DNA of 64,000 nucleotides from JARRNE01 sp963824085 (GTDB lineage: Bacteria; Pseudomonadota; Gammaproteobacteria; Chromatiales; Chromatiaceae), in assembly GCA_963824085.1 (NCBI GenBank), contig CAWGNT010000005.1, positions 1 to 64,000 on the forward strand, given 5' to 3'. The notes below the pieces were generated by a model. It was not told the origin of the DNA. It did not search any database and saw only the letters and a list, made by a program, of their open reading frames with translations. Within the stretch, counting starts at the first letter, position 1. Each line of letters opens with the position of its first letter. This document shows, piece by piece, positions 1 through 10,228 of this stretch. The translations under genes and the position numbers were made by a program.

Positions 1-2928
1 ACGACACCCGCCACGACCTGGCTCAGCTGTCGCTGCAGATCAAGTCGCGGGGCGAAACGCTCACCGCTCAGTCTCGCCGCGACGCGCCGCCGCTCACGAT
101 AATTGCGGTCATGGTCGACGGCGGACCGTCCATCGGGGCCGCCGAGTCACGCCGGCGCCACCGCTACGCCGTCCTCTCCGGCCTCCAATCCGAAGGATAC
201 CTGCCAGACGACGCCGAGCACATCGGCTACCTGGAGCTCGGGCCGGACGGCCCACCCGCCTACATCCCTTTCGAGTGGCTCTCCCGCGAGGCCCGCCAAA
301 GCGAAGGCGAGCGGGCGGCGCTTCTGTTGTGGCTTGATGACCGGAGCTTCGGCCTCCCGGAGCCAGTCGCCGACAACGCCGCGGACATGCGGCGCCGTGG
401 GAGCGGCGGTGAGACCCCTCGCCCGCTTGTCCCGGCTGCTAACCGAAATTTACCGCGGCCGCCCCGACGATGCGACAACAGCCAGCCCGGAAACAGAAAG
501 GACACATCCGACGGACGCGCCCCGCATCAGCTTTCAGATCATCGGGCCAGCGGACTCCACTACGCGAGGGTCATGGCCGCAGCAACGGCAGTACGAGAGG
601 ATCATGGGCGACAAGCAGCCCAGCCCTCCAGTCTTCGCGCGCATCTGGTCCCCCCTCGCAACTATACCCAGCGAGCTGGCCGGTCTGCCGGCCGATCCGA
701 GACCGGTCTGCTTCTGTGGCGCCGTGCGCTCCGATTGTATTGCAGTACGTCTTCCGTCCGCCGCCGAAAGAACCATCGCGGCAGACGACGTCTTGGCGGA
801 GATGCTGGTGGCGGAGCTTGCCAGACGCCGAGTCGCGGCGAATGCCCGGGTGGCCCTTGTCGGCCAGTGGGACACCGCTTATTCGCGGACACTGGCCAAA
901 CTCTTCACCGACTCGTCGACGCGGACGAATTGCGCGCAGACGGCGGGGTGCGGGTCCGCCGACGTGAAGCGGTTCAGCTATATGCGCGGACTCGACGGCC
1001 AAATCCCCGGTGCCAAACCCAAAGACAAGGGTGACGACAACCATGCCGACGGGACGATCGAGCGGCCCGCGGGCGATCCCCAGATCGATTACCTGCGCCG
1101 AATGCGCGATGAGCTCCTGGCCGAAGACGCCCGCCTGCGCGCGGCCTGTGGATGGAAAGACCGCATCCAGCAGCGTTGCGGGTTTCGGGCCATCGGTGTG
1201 ATAGGCAACGATTATCACGACAAGCTGCTGGTGCTGCAGGCGCTCAAGCCGGTATTTCCGGACGCCGTGTTCTTCACCACGGACCTCGATGCGGCCATGC
1301 TGCACCCGTTAGACAACCAGTTCACGCGCAACCTCATCGTAGCGTCGGGCTTCGGGCTGACCCTCGCGCCGCGGTGGCAGGGGGAGATACCGCCGTTGCG
1401 CGACAGTTACCAGACCGCGATGCTGCTCACTGTCCACCTCGCAATACGGGACGCACTCGGAGAAGAGCCGGCGGTTGAACTGCCGCCGCCAGCTCGGCTA
1501 TTCGAGATCGGCCGCACCGAGCCGGTGGAGCTGGTCACGCGGCTCTGGGATCAGCCCTTCGAGCGTCAGGTCGCCTCTCCCGGTTCTCCTGCTGGCGTGG
1601 ACCCGGAGCGGGACCCTCATCCGCGCGAAGAGCTTGCCCAGCACTTCACTATGAACAGCCCCGGCAACCCCGCGGTTCTGAGTGTTCTGTTGCCTGCAGC
1701 CCTGCTGCTAGCCGTGGCGCTGATTGTGACGGCGATCGGCCCGGAGAGTGTCGGTCCGGCGGTGCGGGACTGGTTGAGGGGTTTGCTGAGCGGGTGGATG
1801 CCTCTGGCGGTCGGCGTATTCTCTATACTTGTTACCGCCTCGATCCTCGCTCTGATGCGGGTGGACGTCACCGCCGGGGGCGAGCCCTACTCCCTGCTCG
1901 AGGGCGTAAGTATCTGGCCAAGCGAAATCCTGCGCCTGGGTGCCGGACTTGTCGCCGTATTCTTCTTCATCCTCGGACACCACCGCCAACGCCAAGCGCG
2001 CGGCCGCATCGAGCAGGAGCTTCCAGGGCTCAAGGAGCCAGCATCGACTCCCGCGCAACAGGAAGACGACCAACACGCTGGCCGCGCCGGGTCTCAGGAT
2101 AGCCCCTCGCAACGCCCGCAACCGGCGGCTGCAGTCTGGAGGCGCTACGCGGACCGCTGCGGCATCGCGAAAACGGTGTCGCGGGTCTGGCCGGAGGTGA
2201 TCCTATTCTTCCTCCTCGCCTTCACCCTGATGATCGCCTTCGGTTTTCCCAATCGCCCGACCCGCAGCTCCCTGTCGTGGGGACTGGACTTTTCCGTCAT
2301 CATGCTGGTCCTGGTCCCGTTCCTGGCGCTTCTCTTCTACATGGTCGACGCGACCCGCCAGGCCCTTCGCCTTGCCAAGGATTTGAGCGGGCCAGTGGTC
2401 TGGCCATCCAGCACGCTGCAGACCTTCGGCTTCCGCGCCTGCGCAGGCGATGACGAAGGCGAGCCCCCCGCCGGGGCCGACCTCGTGTGGCTCGACGTCA
2501 GGCTGATCGCCAACGCAACACGCCCCGTGGGCAATCTGGTCTGGTACCCGATCGTGGTGCTGATCCTGCTCGCGCTCGCGCGGCACCCGCTTTTTGATGC
2601 CTGGACGCTGCCCCCCGCCCTGATGGTCGTCATGGTGTTGGCAATCCTCTACGCCGTCCTGTGTGCCCTGCTGCTGCGCCGCGCCGCAGAGCACGTGCGC
2701 GAGGAAGCCACCCGGGAGCTCACCGCCGCACTCTTACGTGCCCAGGGTCAACCGGAAAAGAGGGATTACATCGACCAGCTCCGGACCCTGTTGGCAGAGA
2801 TCGAGAAGATTCGCGAGGGCGCTTTCAGACCTTTCAGCCAGCAGCCCGTTGTGCAGTCGCTGCTCGCCCTCGTGAGCAGCGTCTCCGGGCTGGCCCTGTT
2901 GGACTACTCGTCACTCTTCAACGTTTGA
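1..2928 (+). CDS. Uncharacterised multi-pass membrane protein, 5'-partial, with apparent frameshift
   Basis: The gene enters from before the window. Bases 3 to about 390 read in the third frame with normal protein-like composition (for example VMVDGGPSIGAAESRRRHRY), after which the sensible reading passes to the first frame (AVRPLARLSRLLTEIYRG) and stays open to the stop at 2928. In each case the other frame is a Ser/Thr/Pro/Arg-rich shadow. One extra base somewhere in about 385-410 would explain the switch; it could be a sequencing error or a real mutation. The soluble N-terminal half has no motif I can name; a well-kept block lies around 1190-1450 (VIGNDYHDKLLVLQAL, then VFFTTDLDAAMLHP). 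The C-terminal half carries about seven hydrophobic segments between 1670 and 2680 and ends in a coiled-coil-like stretch plus a last hydrophobic patch. I do not recognise a function. An independent start at 103 in the first frame is unlikely because that N-terminus looks non-coding. Confidence 0.6.
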
Positions 2929-3033
2929 CATCGACCGCTCGACCAGGCCGCCCGCTATACCGCGAGGTCGGCTTATCAACGCCAGCGCGCTCGTGGCATG
3001 AAGAATTCAGATGGCTTGTTCGGTCTCCGCTGA

Positions 3034-3087
3034 CGGGGTTGCGGGCGTCGGGGGGCGCCGTGTATACCTCCCTGCGGGCTTGACAGC
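3034..3087 (-). repeat. Family A palindromic repeat, half copy
   Basis: The stretch is the reverse complement of the right half of the family A copies at 23885, 54441 and 61596 (arm GGCGTCCCCCGACGCCCG and the neighbouring GGAGGTATTCACGG). It is followed at 3088-3112 by a short run of the GCCAAG-type dispersed repeat also seen at 31815, 32044, 39931 and 40219. Together they occupy the middle of the 445-base gap 2929-3373, in which I see no gene. Confidence 0.6.
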
Positions 3088-3373
3088 ACCGCCAAGCCGC
3101 CAAGACACGGCCCCTCAGGTCACGACCAAAAAAGCGTGTGCGGGCCAAAAACGGGTACGAGCCGAGCAGTGGAGGTGCCGACTGCCGTAGAAATGTTCCA
3201 CTTGCAGAAGCGCGGCCGGCAGCGTGCATAGTGAACGAGCGCAAGCCATCGTACGCTTCAGCCAATCCCCCGCCACACTGGCGTCGGCTCCTCAAGCGCT
3301 CGTCGCCAATCATGGGCTATCCTCTACATTCACAATCAAAATACCGCTAAGACACCACCCGAGGTAGATCGAG

Positions 3374-5119
3374 ATGTCCGAAAACAACCATTCGATATGC
3401 AGGATCGTCTCCTGGGCACTGGTCATCGCCTTGATCAGTGTGTACGCGATCTACGACTTCTACAGCGGCACGCTCAAGCAGCGGCTGGTGGCGAAGGACG
3501 CAGAGATCGCCCAGACGGCGCGTCACCTGACGGTATTGGAAGGGAAGCTCGGACAGGCTACGGACGTAGAGGCGGCGCTCCGCAGTGATATCACTGACCT
3601 TCAGGAACGCCGTCAGGCCGAATCGAAGGACCTGCAGACCAAGCTGGAGGCGGCCACGAAGGCCAATGACGCGCTTCAGGCGGAGATGGCGGAGCTCCGC
3701 ACGCGTGATGCAGAAACCCTCGCCACGGAGCGCAAGAAGGCGAGCGAGGCACACGCGGAGCTGAAGAAGCGGAACGATGCCGCACAGAAGCAGATTGCCG
3801 ACCTGGGCAAGAAGGTCGAAGACGCGAAGCAGGCTCAGGCGGAGGCCGCCAAGCGTCACGAGACCGAGTTGGCCGACGTTCGATCGAGCTATGAGGCTCA
3901 GCTCGCGGAAGCGGCAACGCAGCACGAGACGAGCATGGCCGAGGCGATAAAGGAGCACGAGGCGCAGGCGCAACAGGAGGTGGAAAAGCTAAAGGAGCGC
4001 ATCCAGTTCTTCCAAACTGCCCTGGAAGGCAGTGACCCGGAGCGCGCCCAGCAGCTGGCAAGTCTGCAGCAGAAAGCAAAAGAGGACCGACAGACGCGCG
4101 AGGCCGCGGAGCAGGCGCGGCAGTCCCTGGAGTCTGCGAAGGCTGAGTTGACGCAACGTCTGGCAGTGACCTCAGGGGCGCTCGAGAAGAAGACGCAGGC
4201 GCTTACGCAAGCTGAGGGCAATCTTGACCGTCTTCAGACCAAGCTCACGCAGGCCGAGGCGGCATTGCAGGCCCTTCAGTCAAAGCATGATGAGGCGATG
4301 GACCGCTCCGGCAAGGACCTCGCAGCACTACAGGAAGAGCTGCGGAAGGCGCAGGAGTCGCATGCCAACCAGATGGACGAGGCAGAGGGCAAGATCGCGG
4401 CGCTTACCAGGGATCTGAAGGGCGTGCAGACGGCGCTTGCCGCCCTGCAGCAGAAGCACGATGCGACGGTCGCCGACCTGCGGGGACAGCTTGCCGACAC
4501 TGAGCAGGCATTGTCTAAAGCAAAGGCCGACCTGAGCGCGAGCTCGCAGGCAGCGGCGAAGGAGAAGCAGGCCCTCGAGCAGCAGGTCAATGCCGCGCAG
4601 GAGCGGATCGGCGTCCTCGAAAAGACCATCGCCGACGAGCGACGAAAGGCGGAGGCCGAGCGACTCGCCAGCCAGCGCGAGAGCAAGAAGGCGCAGACCT
4701 ACCTGCGTGACCTCTATGCCCAGATCTCCAAGCTCGGCGGACGGCAGACCGAGCGCGGGATGCTGCTGAGCCTCGCCGATTCAGACCTTCGGTTCGCCAC
4801 GAGTCAGGCCGATCTCCCAACGGACGACCTGCCGAGCCTCGACGGCATCGCGCAACTCTTGGTCCAACATCCAGAGCTGACCGTCCGCATCGAAGGCCAC
4901 ACCGACGACGCCGGCCGCGATGAGACGAATCTGGAGCTCTCCCAGAAACGGGCCGACGCGGTCAAACAGGCCCTAGTCGATCGCGGCGTCGCCGCCGACC
5001 GTATGGTCGCGCAAGGGATCGGGGAAGCGCGTCCCGTGGCGGACAACGCAACCCCAGCTGGCCGCCGCCAGAATCGGCGCGTCGAGATCTACGTGATGGA
5101 CCAGGGCAACGAGATGTGA
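3374..5119 (+). CDS. Membrane-anchored coiled-coil protein with C-terminal OmpA-like domain
   Basis: 581 residues. A single hydrophobic segment near residues 13-32 (WALVIALISVYAIYDFY) should anchor the protein in the inner membrane with the rest in the periplasm. Residues about 35-440 are a nearly uninterrupted Ala/Glu/Lys/Gln/Arg heptad region, predicted as a long coiled coil. Residues about 455-578 form an OmpA-like peptidoglycan-binding domain, with the IEGHTDDAG and NRRVEIYV motifs of the family. The architecture suggests a periplasm-spanning tether between the inner membrane and the cell wall; this is inference from domain order. ATG at 3374 is preceded by GAGGTAGATCGAG, an acceptable ribosome site. 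It appears monocistronic. OmpA-domain proteins with such coiled coils are common in Chromatiales-type genomes, but no exact role is assigned. Confidence 0.85.
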   Translation: MSENNHSICRIVSWALVIALISVYAIYDFYSGTLKQRLVAKDAEIAQTARHLTVLEGKLGQATDVEAALRSDITDLQERRQAESKDLQTKLEAATKANDALQAEMAELRTRDAETLATERKKASEAHAELKKRNDAAQKQIADLGKKVEDAKQAQAEAAKRHETELADVRSSYEAQLAEAATQHETSMAEAIKEHEAQAQQEVEKLKERIQFFQTALEGSDPERAQQLASLQQKAKEDRQTREAAEQARQSLESAKAELTQRLAVTSGALEKKTQALTQAEGNLDRLQTKLTQAEAALQALQSKHDEAMDRSGKDLAALQEELRKAQESHANQMDEAEGKIAALTRDLKGVQTALAALQQKHDATVADLRGQLADTEQALSKAKADLSASSQAAAKEKQALEQQVNAAQERIGVLEKTIADERRKAEAERLASQRESKKAQTYLRDLYAQISKLGGRQTERGMLLSLADSDLRFATSQADLPTDDLPSLDGIAQLLVQHPELTVRIEGHTDDAGRDETNLELSQKRADAVKQALVDRGVAADRMVAQGIGEARPVADNATPAGRRQNRRVEIYVMDQGNEM

Positions 5120-5659
5120 CGGCCAATTGTTGCTTCCAGCGGTACTTCGTCGTCGGTTTCTACGAGTTTCGCACCTCGCCGGCGGCTCCCAAGTGGCGGC
5201 CTAGCCCGGCGAAGTGGGGCTGGACGCGAGGTCCGGCGTCGCCCCCGAGCGGCGCCCAAGTCCGAACTGGCTTGCGGCAGCAGTGAAACGGTAAGCGGCC
5301 CGGCAGCTCCACAGAGCTTAAGACCCTGGTCCGATACCCGGGTGAACCCATTCCGCCTGTCGGCTGACAGTGCTGTTCTCGAGAATGTTTGGCTAACCGC
5401 GGCGGAAAGGGCCACGCTGGACCCAAGCCGGCGCGGCGCATTTGGGCGATGCCATTTGTGCATCGACAGGTCGGCCCCTGCGGTACGAACATACGCGATG
5501 GGGGTTCCGTTTGTGTTGCGAGTATTGGCGTCTGCCTGATCATTTTGACGCCCTCTCAAGCCAAAGGTTGGGAGGACCGCACGGCCCGGCTTCCGTGCCC
5601 AGGCGCGACGGTTGACGTTAACCGAATTCATGAACACATCGGCGAACAGTCACGGGCTG
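5120..5659. other. 540-base gap without recognisable gene
   Basis: The gap lies between convergent genes. Short open frames exist on both strands (for example 5389-5721 plus) but none has a signal peptide, motif or protein-like composition. No repeat of the families seen elsewhere was recognised, and no T-rich intrinsic terminator was seen after either gene. Confidence 0.5.
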
Positions 5660-6583
5660 TCAGCCGTCTTCCAGCACACGCGGCCCATAGAAGGGCGGTT
5701 CCCCCTCCGGGCGCGTCTTGAAGCGGCGATGCACCCAGAAATACTGTTCAGGGAGCAAGCGGACGTGACGCTCCACCGTGCAGTTCATTGCCGCGGTGTC
5801 CGCATGAAGATCCCCACTCGGAAAATCCGCGAGCGGCGCGTCGAAAGTCAGCACGAGACCATGGCCGCGCGGCAGATAGCGAGGGATCAGCGGTACGACC
5901 GCTGCTCCCGTCATTTCGGCGAAGCGTCCAAGCATGGGCACGGTGGACGCAGGAAAGCCGCAAAAGGGGACGAAGATCCCTGTACGGCGATTCGCATTCT
6001 GATCGGGCAGATAAAACAATGGCTCGCCTTTCCTGATCTCCCGGATCAAACGCCGCAAGTCGTCATTGCGTTCGACCAGTAGGCTGCCGAACCGGGTTCG
6101 AGAGCGCCGCACCTGTCGATCGATAACCGGGTCGCGAATTTTCTGGTACATGCAGACACCGGGGCGCTGAAGGCCCGCAAAAGCGAGTCCGGCAAGATCG
6201 ACACCGACAAAATGCGGCACCAGCAGGATGACTCGGCCCTGCTCGAAACAGTCATCGATGACCTTGACATTGCGCATCTTGACCAAGCGCCTGAGACGCG
6301 TTCGCGAGATCCCCCAACCGATGCCTTGGCTCAGAGCGGCAACACCGAGCCAACCAAAACTCTGCTTGAGCAGCGCCTCTCGATCCCGATCCGAGCGATC
6401 GGACAGGCAGATTTCCATATTACGCCGGGCGACGCCGCGCCTGGACCCTGCGAACCAATACGCGATTCTTCCAATACAGGTCCCCAGTCCCCAAAGGACA
6501 GGGAGCGGTAACAAACCGAGCGCACGAACCAGACCGACGGCCAACCAACTTGGCCAATACCTCGGATGCAAGAGCTCAGACAC
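5660..6583 (-). CDS. Lipid A biosynthesis-type lysophospholipid acyltransferase (LpxL/LpxM family)
   Basis: The likely product has 307 residues starting at the GTG at 6583 (SELLHPRYWPSWLAVGLVRA), the usual length and N-terminus of the HtrB/MsbB family; the frame stays open further upstream but that part is Arg/Gly-rich and has no family likeness. GGGG lies about 6 bases before the GTG. The membrane-embedded N-terminus is followed by the acyltransferase HX4D motif HFVGVD near residue 135 and a downstream arginine-rich block typical of the family. These enzymes transfer a secondary acyl chain from acyl-ACP to lipid A precursors at the inner face of the inner membrane. Which of LpxL, LpxM or LpxP it matches cannot be decided by eye. 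The next gene upstream on the same strand is a patatin/beta-barrel protein, 302 bases away, so co-transcription is possible but unproven. Confidence 0.85.
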   Translation of the reverse strand: MSELLHPRYWPSWLAVGLVRALGLLPLPVLWGLGTCIGRIAYWFAGSRRGVARRNMEICLSDRSDRDREALLKQSFGWLGVAALSQGIGWGISRTRLRRLVKMRNVKVIDDCFEQGRVILLVPHFVGVDLAGLAFAGLQRPGVCMYQKIRDPVIDRQVRRSRTRFGSLLVERNDDLRRLIREIRKGEPLFYLPDQNANRRTGIFVPFCGFPASTVPMLGRFAEMTGAAVVPLIPRYLPRGHGLVLTFDAPLADFPSGDLHADTAAMNCTVERHVRLLPEQYFWVHRRFKTRPEGEPPFYGPRVLEDG

Positions 6584-6885
6584 AAAAGCCCCATGTTGGC
6601 CGTAACGACCGTCAAAGCCACAGCCGACCGCCGACTGTAGAATCTTCTGAAACCCACCCGGCACACGGATGGCTCCGATCGCGCCGGCCATGGGCGCTTC
6701 CGAGCCCCAGCGGCCGGTGAGACCCCGCCTTTGAAGGAGAGCACTCTGGGCAGTCGCCAGACGATGCAGGCGTCCTATGCGGCACTGACGTATCACCGCA
6801 GAGCGCCGACGGTAGCCGCAACCGGCTGATCTGCGCCCAGCGCGCACAGGGCAACTTCCCAGCCCATGGATATCGCCAGGGAGCC
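6584..6885. other. 302-base gap between two minus-strand genes
   Basis: The frame of the acyltransferase gene stays open through this stretch, but the translated sequence does not look like protein. No known repeat family or convincing promoter was recognised. It may be the leader of the acyltransferase gene. Confidence 0.35.
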
Positions 6886-9132
6886 TCAGGGCGTTCCGAT
6901 CAGCACATAAATCGCGCTCTCCCCCGAGCCTGACAGCCCGAGACCGAGGTAGGCGGGGCCGATCCAGGTGTCCGAGCCGAAGAACACGCTCCCGCCGTAG
7001 CGGGTCGCCTCCTGGCTCAAGGTCACATGCTCGCCTGTGGTGGGGTCGGTGACGACCCCGTCCGAGAGCCAACCGCCCTCCAGGGAGGCGCCAAGATAGA
7101 GTCCGCGCCCGATCGGCGGCGGCAGCGAGGCAATCTGGCGGTAATAGGTGAGCGCCCCAAAAGCCATCTCGTTGCCGCGGAACTGCTCGTTGGCGTAGCC
7201 GGAGAGATTGAGGAAGCCGCCCAGGGGGAACTGGTCGTAATAGGGCATCTGAACGCCGAAGCTGCTCCCACCCTTCAGTCGCAAGGTGAGGGTGTTGGGG
7301 CCGAAGCTGTGGGCGGTAATGGCGTTGAGCGAGGTCCGCGTATACTGGACGTCCGCCCCCATTGCCTCAAGCGGGTTCAGGACGTCCAGGGAGACTCGGG
7401 TCCCTGAGCGCGGTGCACCGGCGCTGTCGAGGGTGTCGTAGACGATGCGGCCGCGCACCCCGGTGTCGGTGACCCGGCCCTCCGGGAGCCGGGGCGAGCC
7501 GGTATCGAGCGTGACCTGCGTCTGGCCGTAATAGGGGCCGGCCCTTAGCTCCACCCGGTGCAGCGTGGTGCCCAGGTCCGCGCCGACCCGCCCCCGCACC
7601 ACGTTGTAGCGGGCCACCCGCTGGTCGCCCTCATAGGCACTATCCGGACTCAGGCCAAGCTCCAGGTAGGGGGCGACGAAAGCCACCCGGTCGAGGTTCA
7701 ACGGCTGGTAAAGCTCGGTGTACAGACTCGGGGCGTTGCCCAGCGTCACCGCGGTGCCCCACTCGGCCCCGAGGCGGTTGACCCACGTCTGGTCGTAGGT
7801 CGCGCGCAGCCCGAAGCGGCTGTCGCCCTTGTTGTCGCTGGAAAGGCCGAGTCCGAAGCCCAGATAGCCCGGCCCCCAGGCCTTCTCCACGGCGTCGACG
7901 ATGAGAAGGTCGCCGCCGTGGTCCGGCTGGAAGCGGTAGCTGATCCGCTCGAAGTCCCCGCTCCCGTACACTTTCTGAATGTCCTGGTCGAGCCGGGCAC
8001 GGTCCAAGGGCTTACCTTCCTGGTCTGCGACCAAACCATCAAAGACACCCGGGTTCACCCGGTTCAGACCCGCGATCCGCACCTCCCCGACCCGCCGGAC
8101 GGGGTGGCCCGAGCCGAAGCGTTCGCGCCGCCAGGCGGCGTACTCCGCCTCGCTCAGGCTGAAGCGGGCGAGCTGGGGCGCCGCCTTGCGGGCGGCCGCA
8201 ACGCCGGTCGCGATGGCCTCCGGGGCGCGGTCGAAGTCGCCGGAGGTGATGTTGCCCAGATCCGGGACGATGAGTACGTCCCGTTTGGGATCAAGCTGCT
8301 TGAGCGAGACCTGGACGTTCTGCTCGGTCAGGATTGCAATCATCTGGCCGGTGACGCCCAGGATGGTGCCGAGCTTGTCCCGCGGGAGATACCCGGACCC
8401 CAGGTTGACCGCTATGATGACGTCGACCCCCATCCGCCGGGTCACGTCGATGGGCAGGTTCCGGACCAGGCCGCCGTCCACGTAGATGTGGTCGTCCCAT
8501 TCCATGGGCGCGAACAGCCCCGGCACGGACATGCTGGCGCGCATGGCCACCGGCAGCGGCCCTCGGTCGAAGACCGCTACCTCTCCGTTCTCCAGGTTGG
8601 TGGCGACGGCCCGGAAGGGGATCGGCAGATCGTCGAAGCGTTGGACGGTCTCCACGCCCTTGACCAGGTCGTTGAAGAACAATTGGACCTTCTGACCCGA
8701 GATGGCCCCCTTGGGCAGCTTAAACCGGCCGCCCCCTACCCCGACGGTAAAGTCCCAGGTCGGGTCGAGGGACCGCTCCTTGCGCCGAACGGGCCAGTCC
8801 TTCCGCGCTGGCTCGTCGTTGAAGAGTTCGTTCCAGTTGACCTCGGTGACGCGCCGCTGCAGCTCCTCCGGCGACAGGCCGGCCGCGTAGCTGCCGCCCA
8901 CCAGGGAGCCCATGCTGGTCCCCGCGACCGCGGCGATGGGAATCCGCATCTCCTCCAGGACTTTGAGCACCCCGATATGGGCCGCGCCCCGCGCCCCGCC
9001 CCCGCTCAGCACCAGGCCGATGCGCGGATGGCGCGGACCGGCGCGCTCGGCAGCGCCTGATGTGGTCAACGGCGTGGCCAACGACACGAAGGCCAGCGCG
9101 GTGGCGAGCAGGGCGAACAGGTTCCGTCTCAT
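6886..9132 (-). CDS. Patatin-like phospholipase fused to an outer-membrane barrel (PlpD-like, type Vd)
   Basis: 748 residues from the ATG at 9132, chosen because it begins a clear Sec signal peptide (MRRNLFALLATALAFVSLA); the open frame extends 41 codons further upstream without support. The patatin domain follows at about residues 38-240: oxyanion motif SGGGARGAAH, nucleophile motif GTSMGS (Gly-x-Ser-x-Gly) and the catalytic DGG further on. A POTRA-like segment (about 330-400, VRIAGLNRVNPGVFDGLV) and a C-terminal region of amphipathic strands resembling the Omp85/BamA 16-strand barrel complete the order known for type Vd autotransporters. Family knowledge: such proteins display or release a class A1-type phospholipase on the cell surface. 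The signal, domain order and length all agree with this. It precedes an LpxL-type gene on the same strand, hinting at an envelope-lipid theme. Confidence 0.88.
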   Translation of the reverse strand: MRRNLFALLATALAFVSLATPLTTSGAAERAGPRHPRIGLVLSGGGARGAAHIGVLKVLEEMRIPIAAVAGTSMGSLVGGSYAAGLSPEELQRRVTEVNWNELFNDEPARKDWPVRRKERSLDPTWDFTVGVGGGRFKLPKGAISGQKVQLFFNDLVKGVETVQRFDDLPIPFRAVATNLENGEVAVFDRGPLPVAMRASMSVPGLFAPMEWDDHIYVDGGLVRNLPIDVTRRMGVDVIIAVNLGSGYLPRDKLGTILGVTGQMIAILTEQNVQVSLKQLDPKRDVLIVPDLGNITSGDFDRAPEAIATGVAAARKAAPQLARFSLSEAEYAAWRRERFGSGHPVRRVGEVRIAGLNRVNPGVFDGLVADQEGKPLDRARLDQDIQKVYGSGDFERISYRFQPDHGGDLLIVDAVEKAWGPGYLGFGLGLSSDNKGDSRFGLRATYDQTWVNRLGAEWGTAVTLGNAPSLYTELYQPLNLDRVAFVAPYLELGLSPDSAYEGDQRVARYNVVRGRVGADLGTTLHRVELRAGPYYGQTQVTLDTGSPRLPEGRVTDTGVRGRIVYDTLDSAGAPRSGTRVSLDVLNPLEAMGADVQYTRTSLNAITAHSFGPNTLTLRLKGGSSFGVQMPYYDQFPLGGFLNLSGYANEQFRGNEMAFGALTYYRQIASLPPPIGRGLYLGASLEGGWLSDGVVTDPTTGEHVTLSQEATRYGGSVFFGSDTWIGPAYLGLGLSGSGESAIYVLIGTP

Positions 9133-9511
9133 GGGGGCTCGTGCGACTCCACTGGGGCAGGCTGCCGGCGACTGTGCCGACAGGTTGCCCAAGTTAGCAG
9201 AGACCACCGACCGGTAAAAACGTCCGAACCGTCTGCTGGGGAAGCTCGCCGCCATTTGGCGTTTGAGAAATCGGGGACGTACCAGCTACCGTTTGCGCGA
9301 CCGAGCTGCCGGGCGGGTCAGAGCTGGCGATGCGGCGCGATATAATTCGAAAACATCCGGCGAAATAGACCGAGCGCTAACAGCCATCGGGCGCTCGGCG
9401 TGGCAGTTGGCGGCATACTCGTGATCGCCTCGGTGCCGCCTCCCCTGCCAGCTTTACGGCACTGTCACCTCGCGGCTTGGCCAATCCCAAGCCGCTCTGC
9501 GACCTCTTTGC
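9133..9511. other. 379-base gap; hairpin, no gene
   Basis: The gap lies between two minus-strand genes. It contains an 8-bp stem (CCGAGCGC at 9370-9377 with GCGCTCGG at 9391-9398) and a TATAAT at 9341-9346 without a good -35 partner. Neither is followed or accompanied by enough context to name a terminator or promoter. Confidence 0.35.
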
Positions 9512-10054
9512 CTAGCCTTCTCTTCCCGCCCGCGCTCCACGGATCATGAGCATGATCGCGGCTACTGCAACCAGGACGAACCGGAGACCTTCGGCAAGAA
9601 AGTACGCTCCATGGTAGCGCTGAAACGTTTGCAGCACGGGAGGCGGCGGGTTGCGCGGAAGAAAATCGAGCTGCCGCCCCAACTCGACGATCCGGGGCTC
9701 GAGCAGCCAATGTGTGACCGCGACCAGCAGGACGGCCGCCACCAGTAAGAGAACGGGAGCACGACCCGCGCGGCTCCAGAGGGCAAGTCCGATAGCCAAG
9801 GCCCCGAGGACCAGCTGGCTGCGGTTCCACGCCTCGAAAAACACCCTGTTGAGCTCCGACGAGTGGACCCACAGCAGGCTACTCTTCTTGGCATCCACAT
9901 CGCCGGGAGCAAATCCGGCATGTGCCGCCAGCTTGGGATTGCGCGCCAGAAGGTCGTCGACGCCGGAGAAGTTGTACGACACGACCGCGCCGAGGATCAC
10001 CGAGCCGCCAAGCCAAATGCCGAGTACGAAGTGCAACAGTGGGGCAGGTTTCAC
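9512..10054 (-). CDS. Conserved membrane protein, DUF4149-like
   Basis: 180 residues from the GTG at 10054, chosen because GAGGA lies four bases before it and the N-terminal membrane segment begins at once (PLLHFVLGIWLGGSVILGAV); the frame is open 29 codons further but with non-protein-like sequence. Four hydrophobic segments are visible at about residues 5-28, 78-94, 102-122 and 152-172, with a conserved-looking loop in between (SSELNRVFFEAWNRSQLV). The layout resembles the small inner-membrane DUF4149/TMEM205-like proteins, whose function is not established. There is no obvious operon partner: the next gene upstream is 174 bases away. Confidence 0.65.
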   Translation of the reverse strand: MKPAPLLHFVLGIWLGGSVILGAVVSYNFSGVDDLLARNPKLAAHAGFAPGDVDAKKSSLLWVHSSELNRVFFEAWNRSQLVLGALAIGLALWSRAGRAPVLLLVAAVLLVAVTHWLLEPRIVELGRQLDFLPRNPPPPVLQTFQRYHGAYFLAEGLRFVLVAVAAIMLMIRGARAGREG

Positions 10055-10228
10055 GTCACGGGTTCCTCGACAAGATTGCAGTTGTTGTAAGTAGTCGTTG
10101 CGCACGACCGTCGCGGCAAGCGCCGATCGGCAGTGTACCATCGGCCAAACGGAGCGGGAGGAGGAGGGGACGACCCATGTCGGAAGAGGCGCTGCCGACG
10201 CGCTCAGGCGTTTGAGGAGGCAAATGCA

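Noticed and set aside
103..390. First-frame start at 103 for the large membrane protein
   Set aside because: This part is Ser/Thr/Pro-rich and non-protein-like, while the third frame over the same bases is good and continues from before the window.
7558..9060. 500-codon open frame on the plus strand
   Set aside because: It is antisense to the well-supported patatin/barrel gene and has the His/Arg/Gly-rich make-up of a shadow frame in GC-rich DNA.
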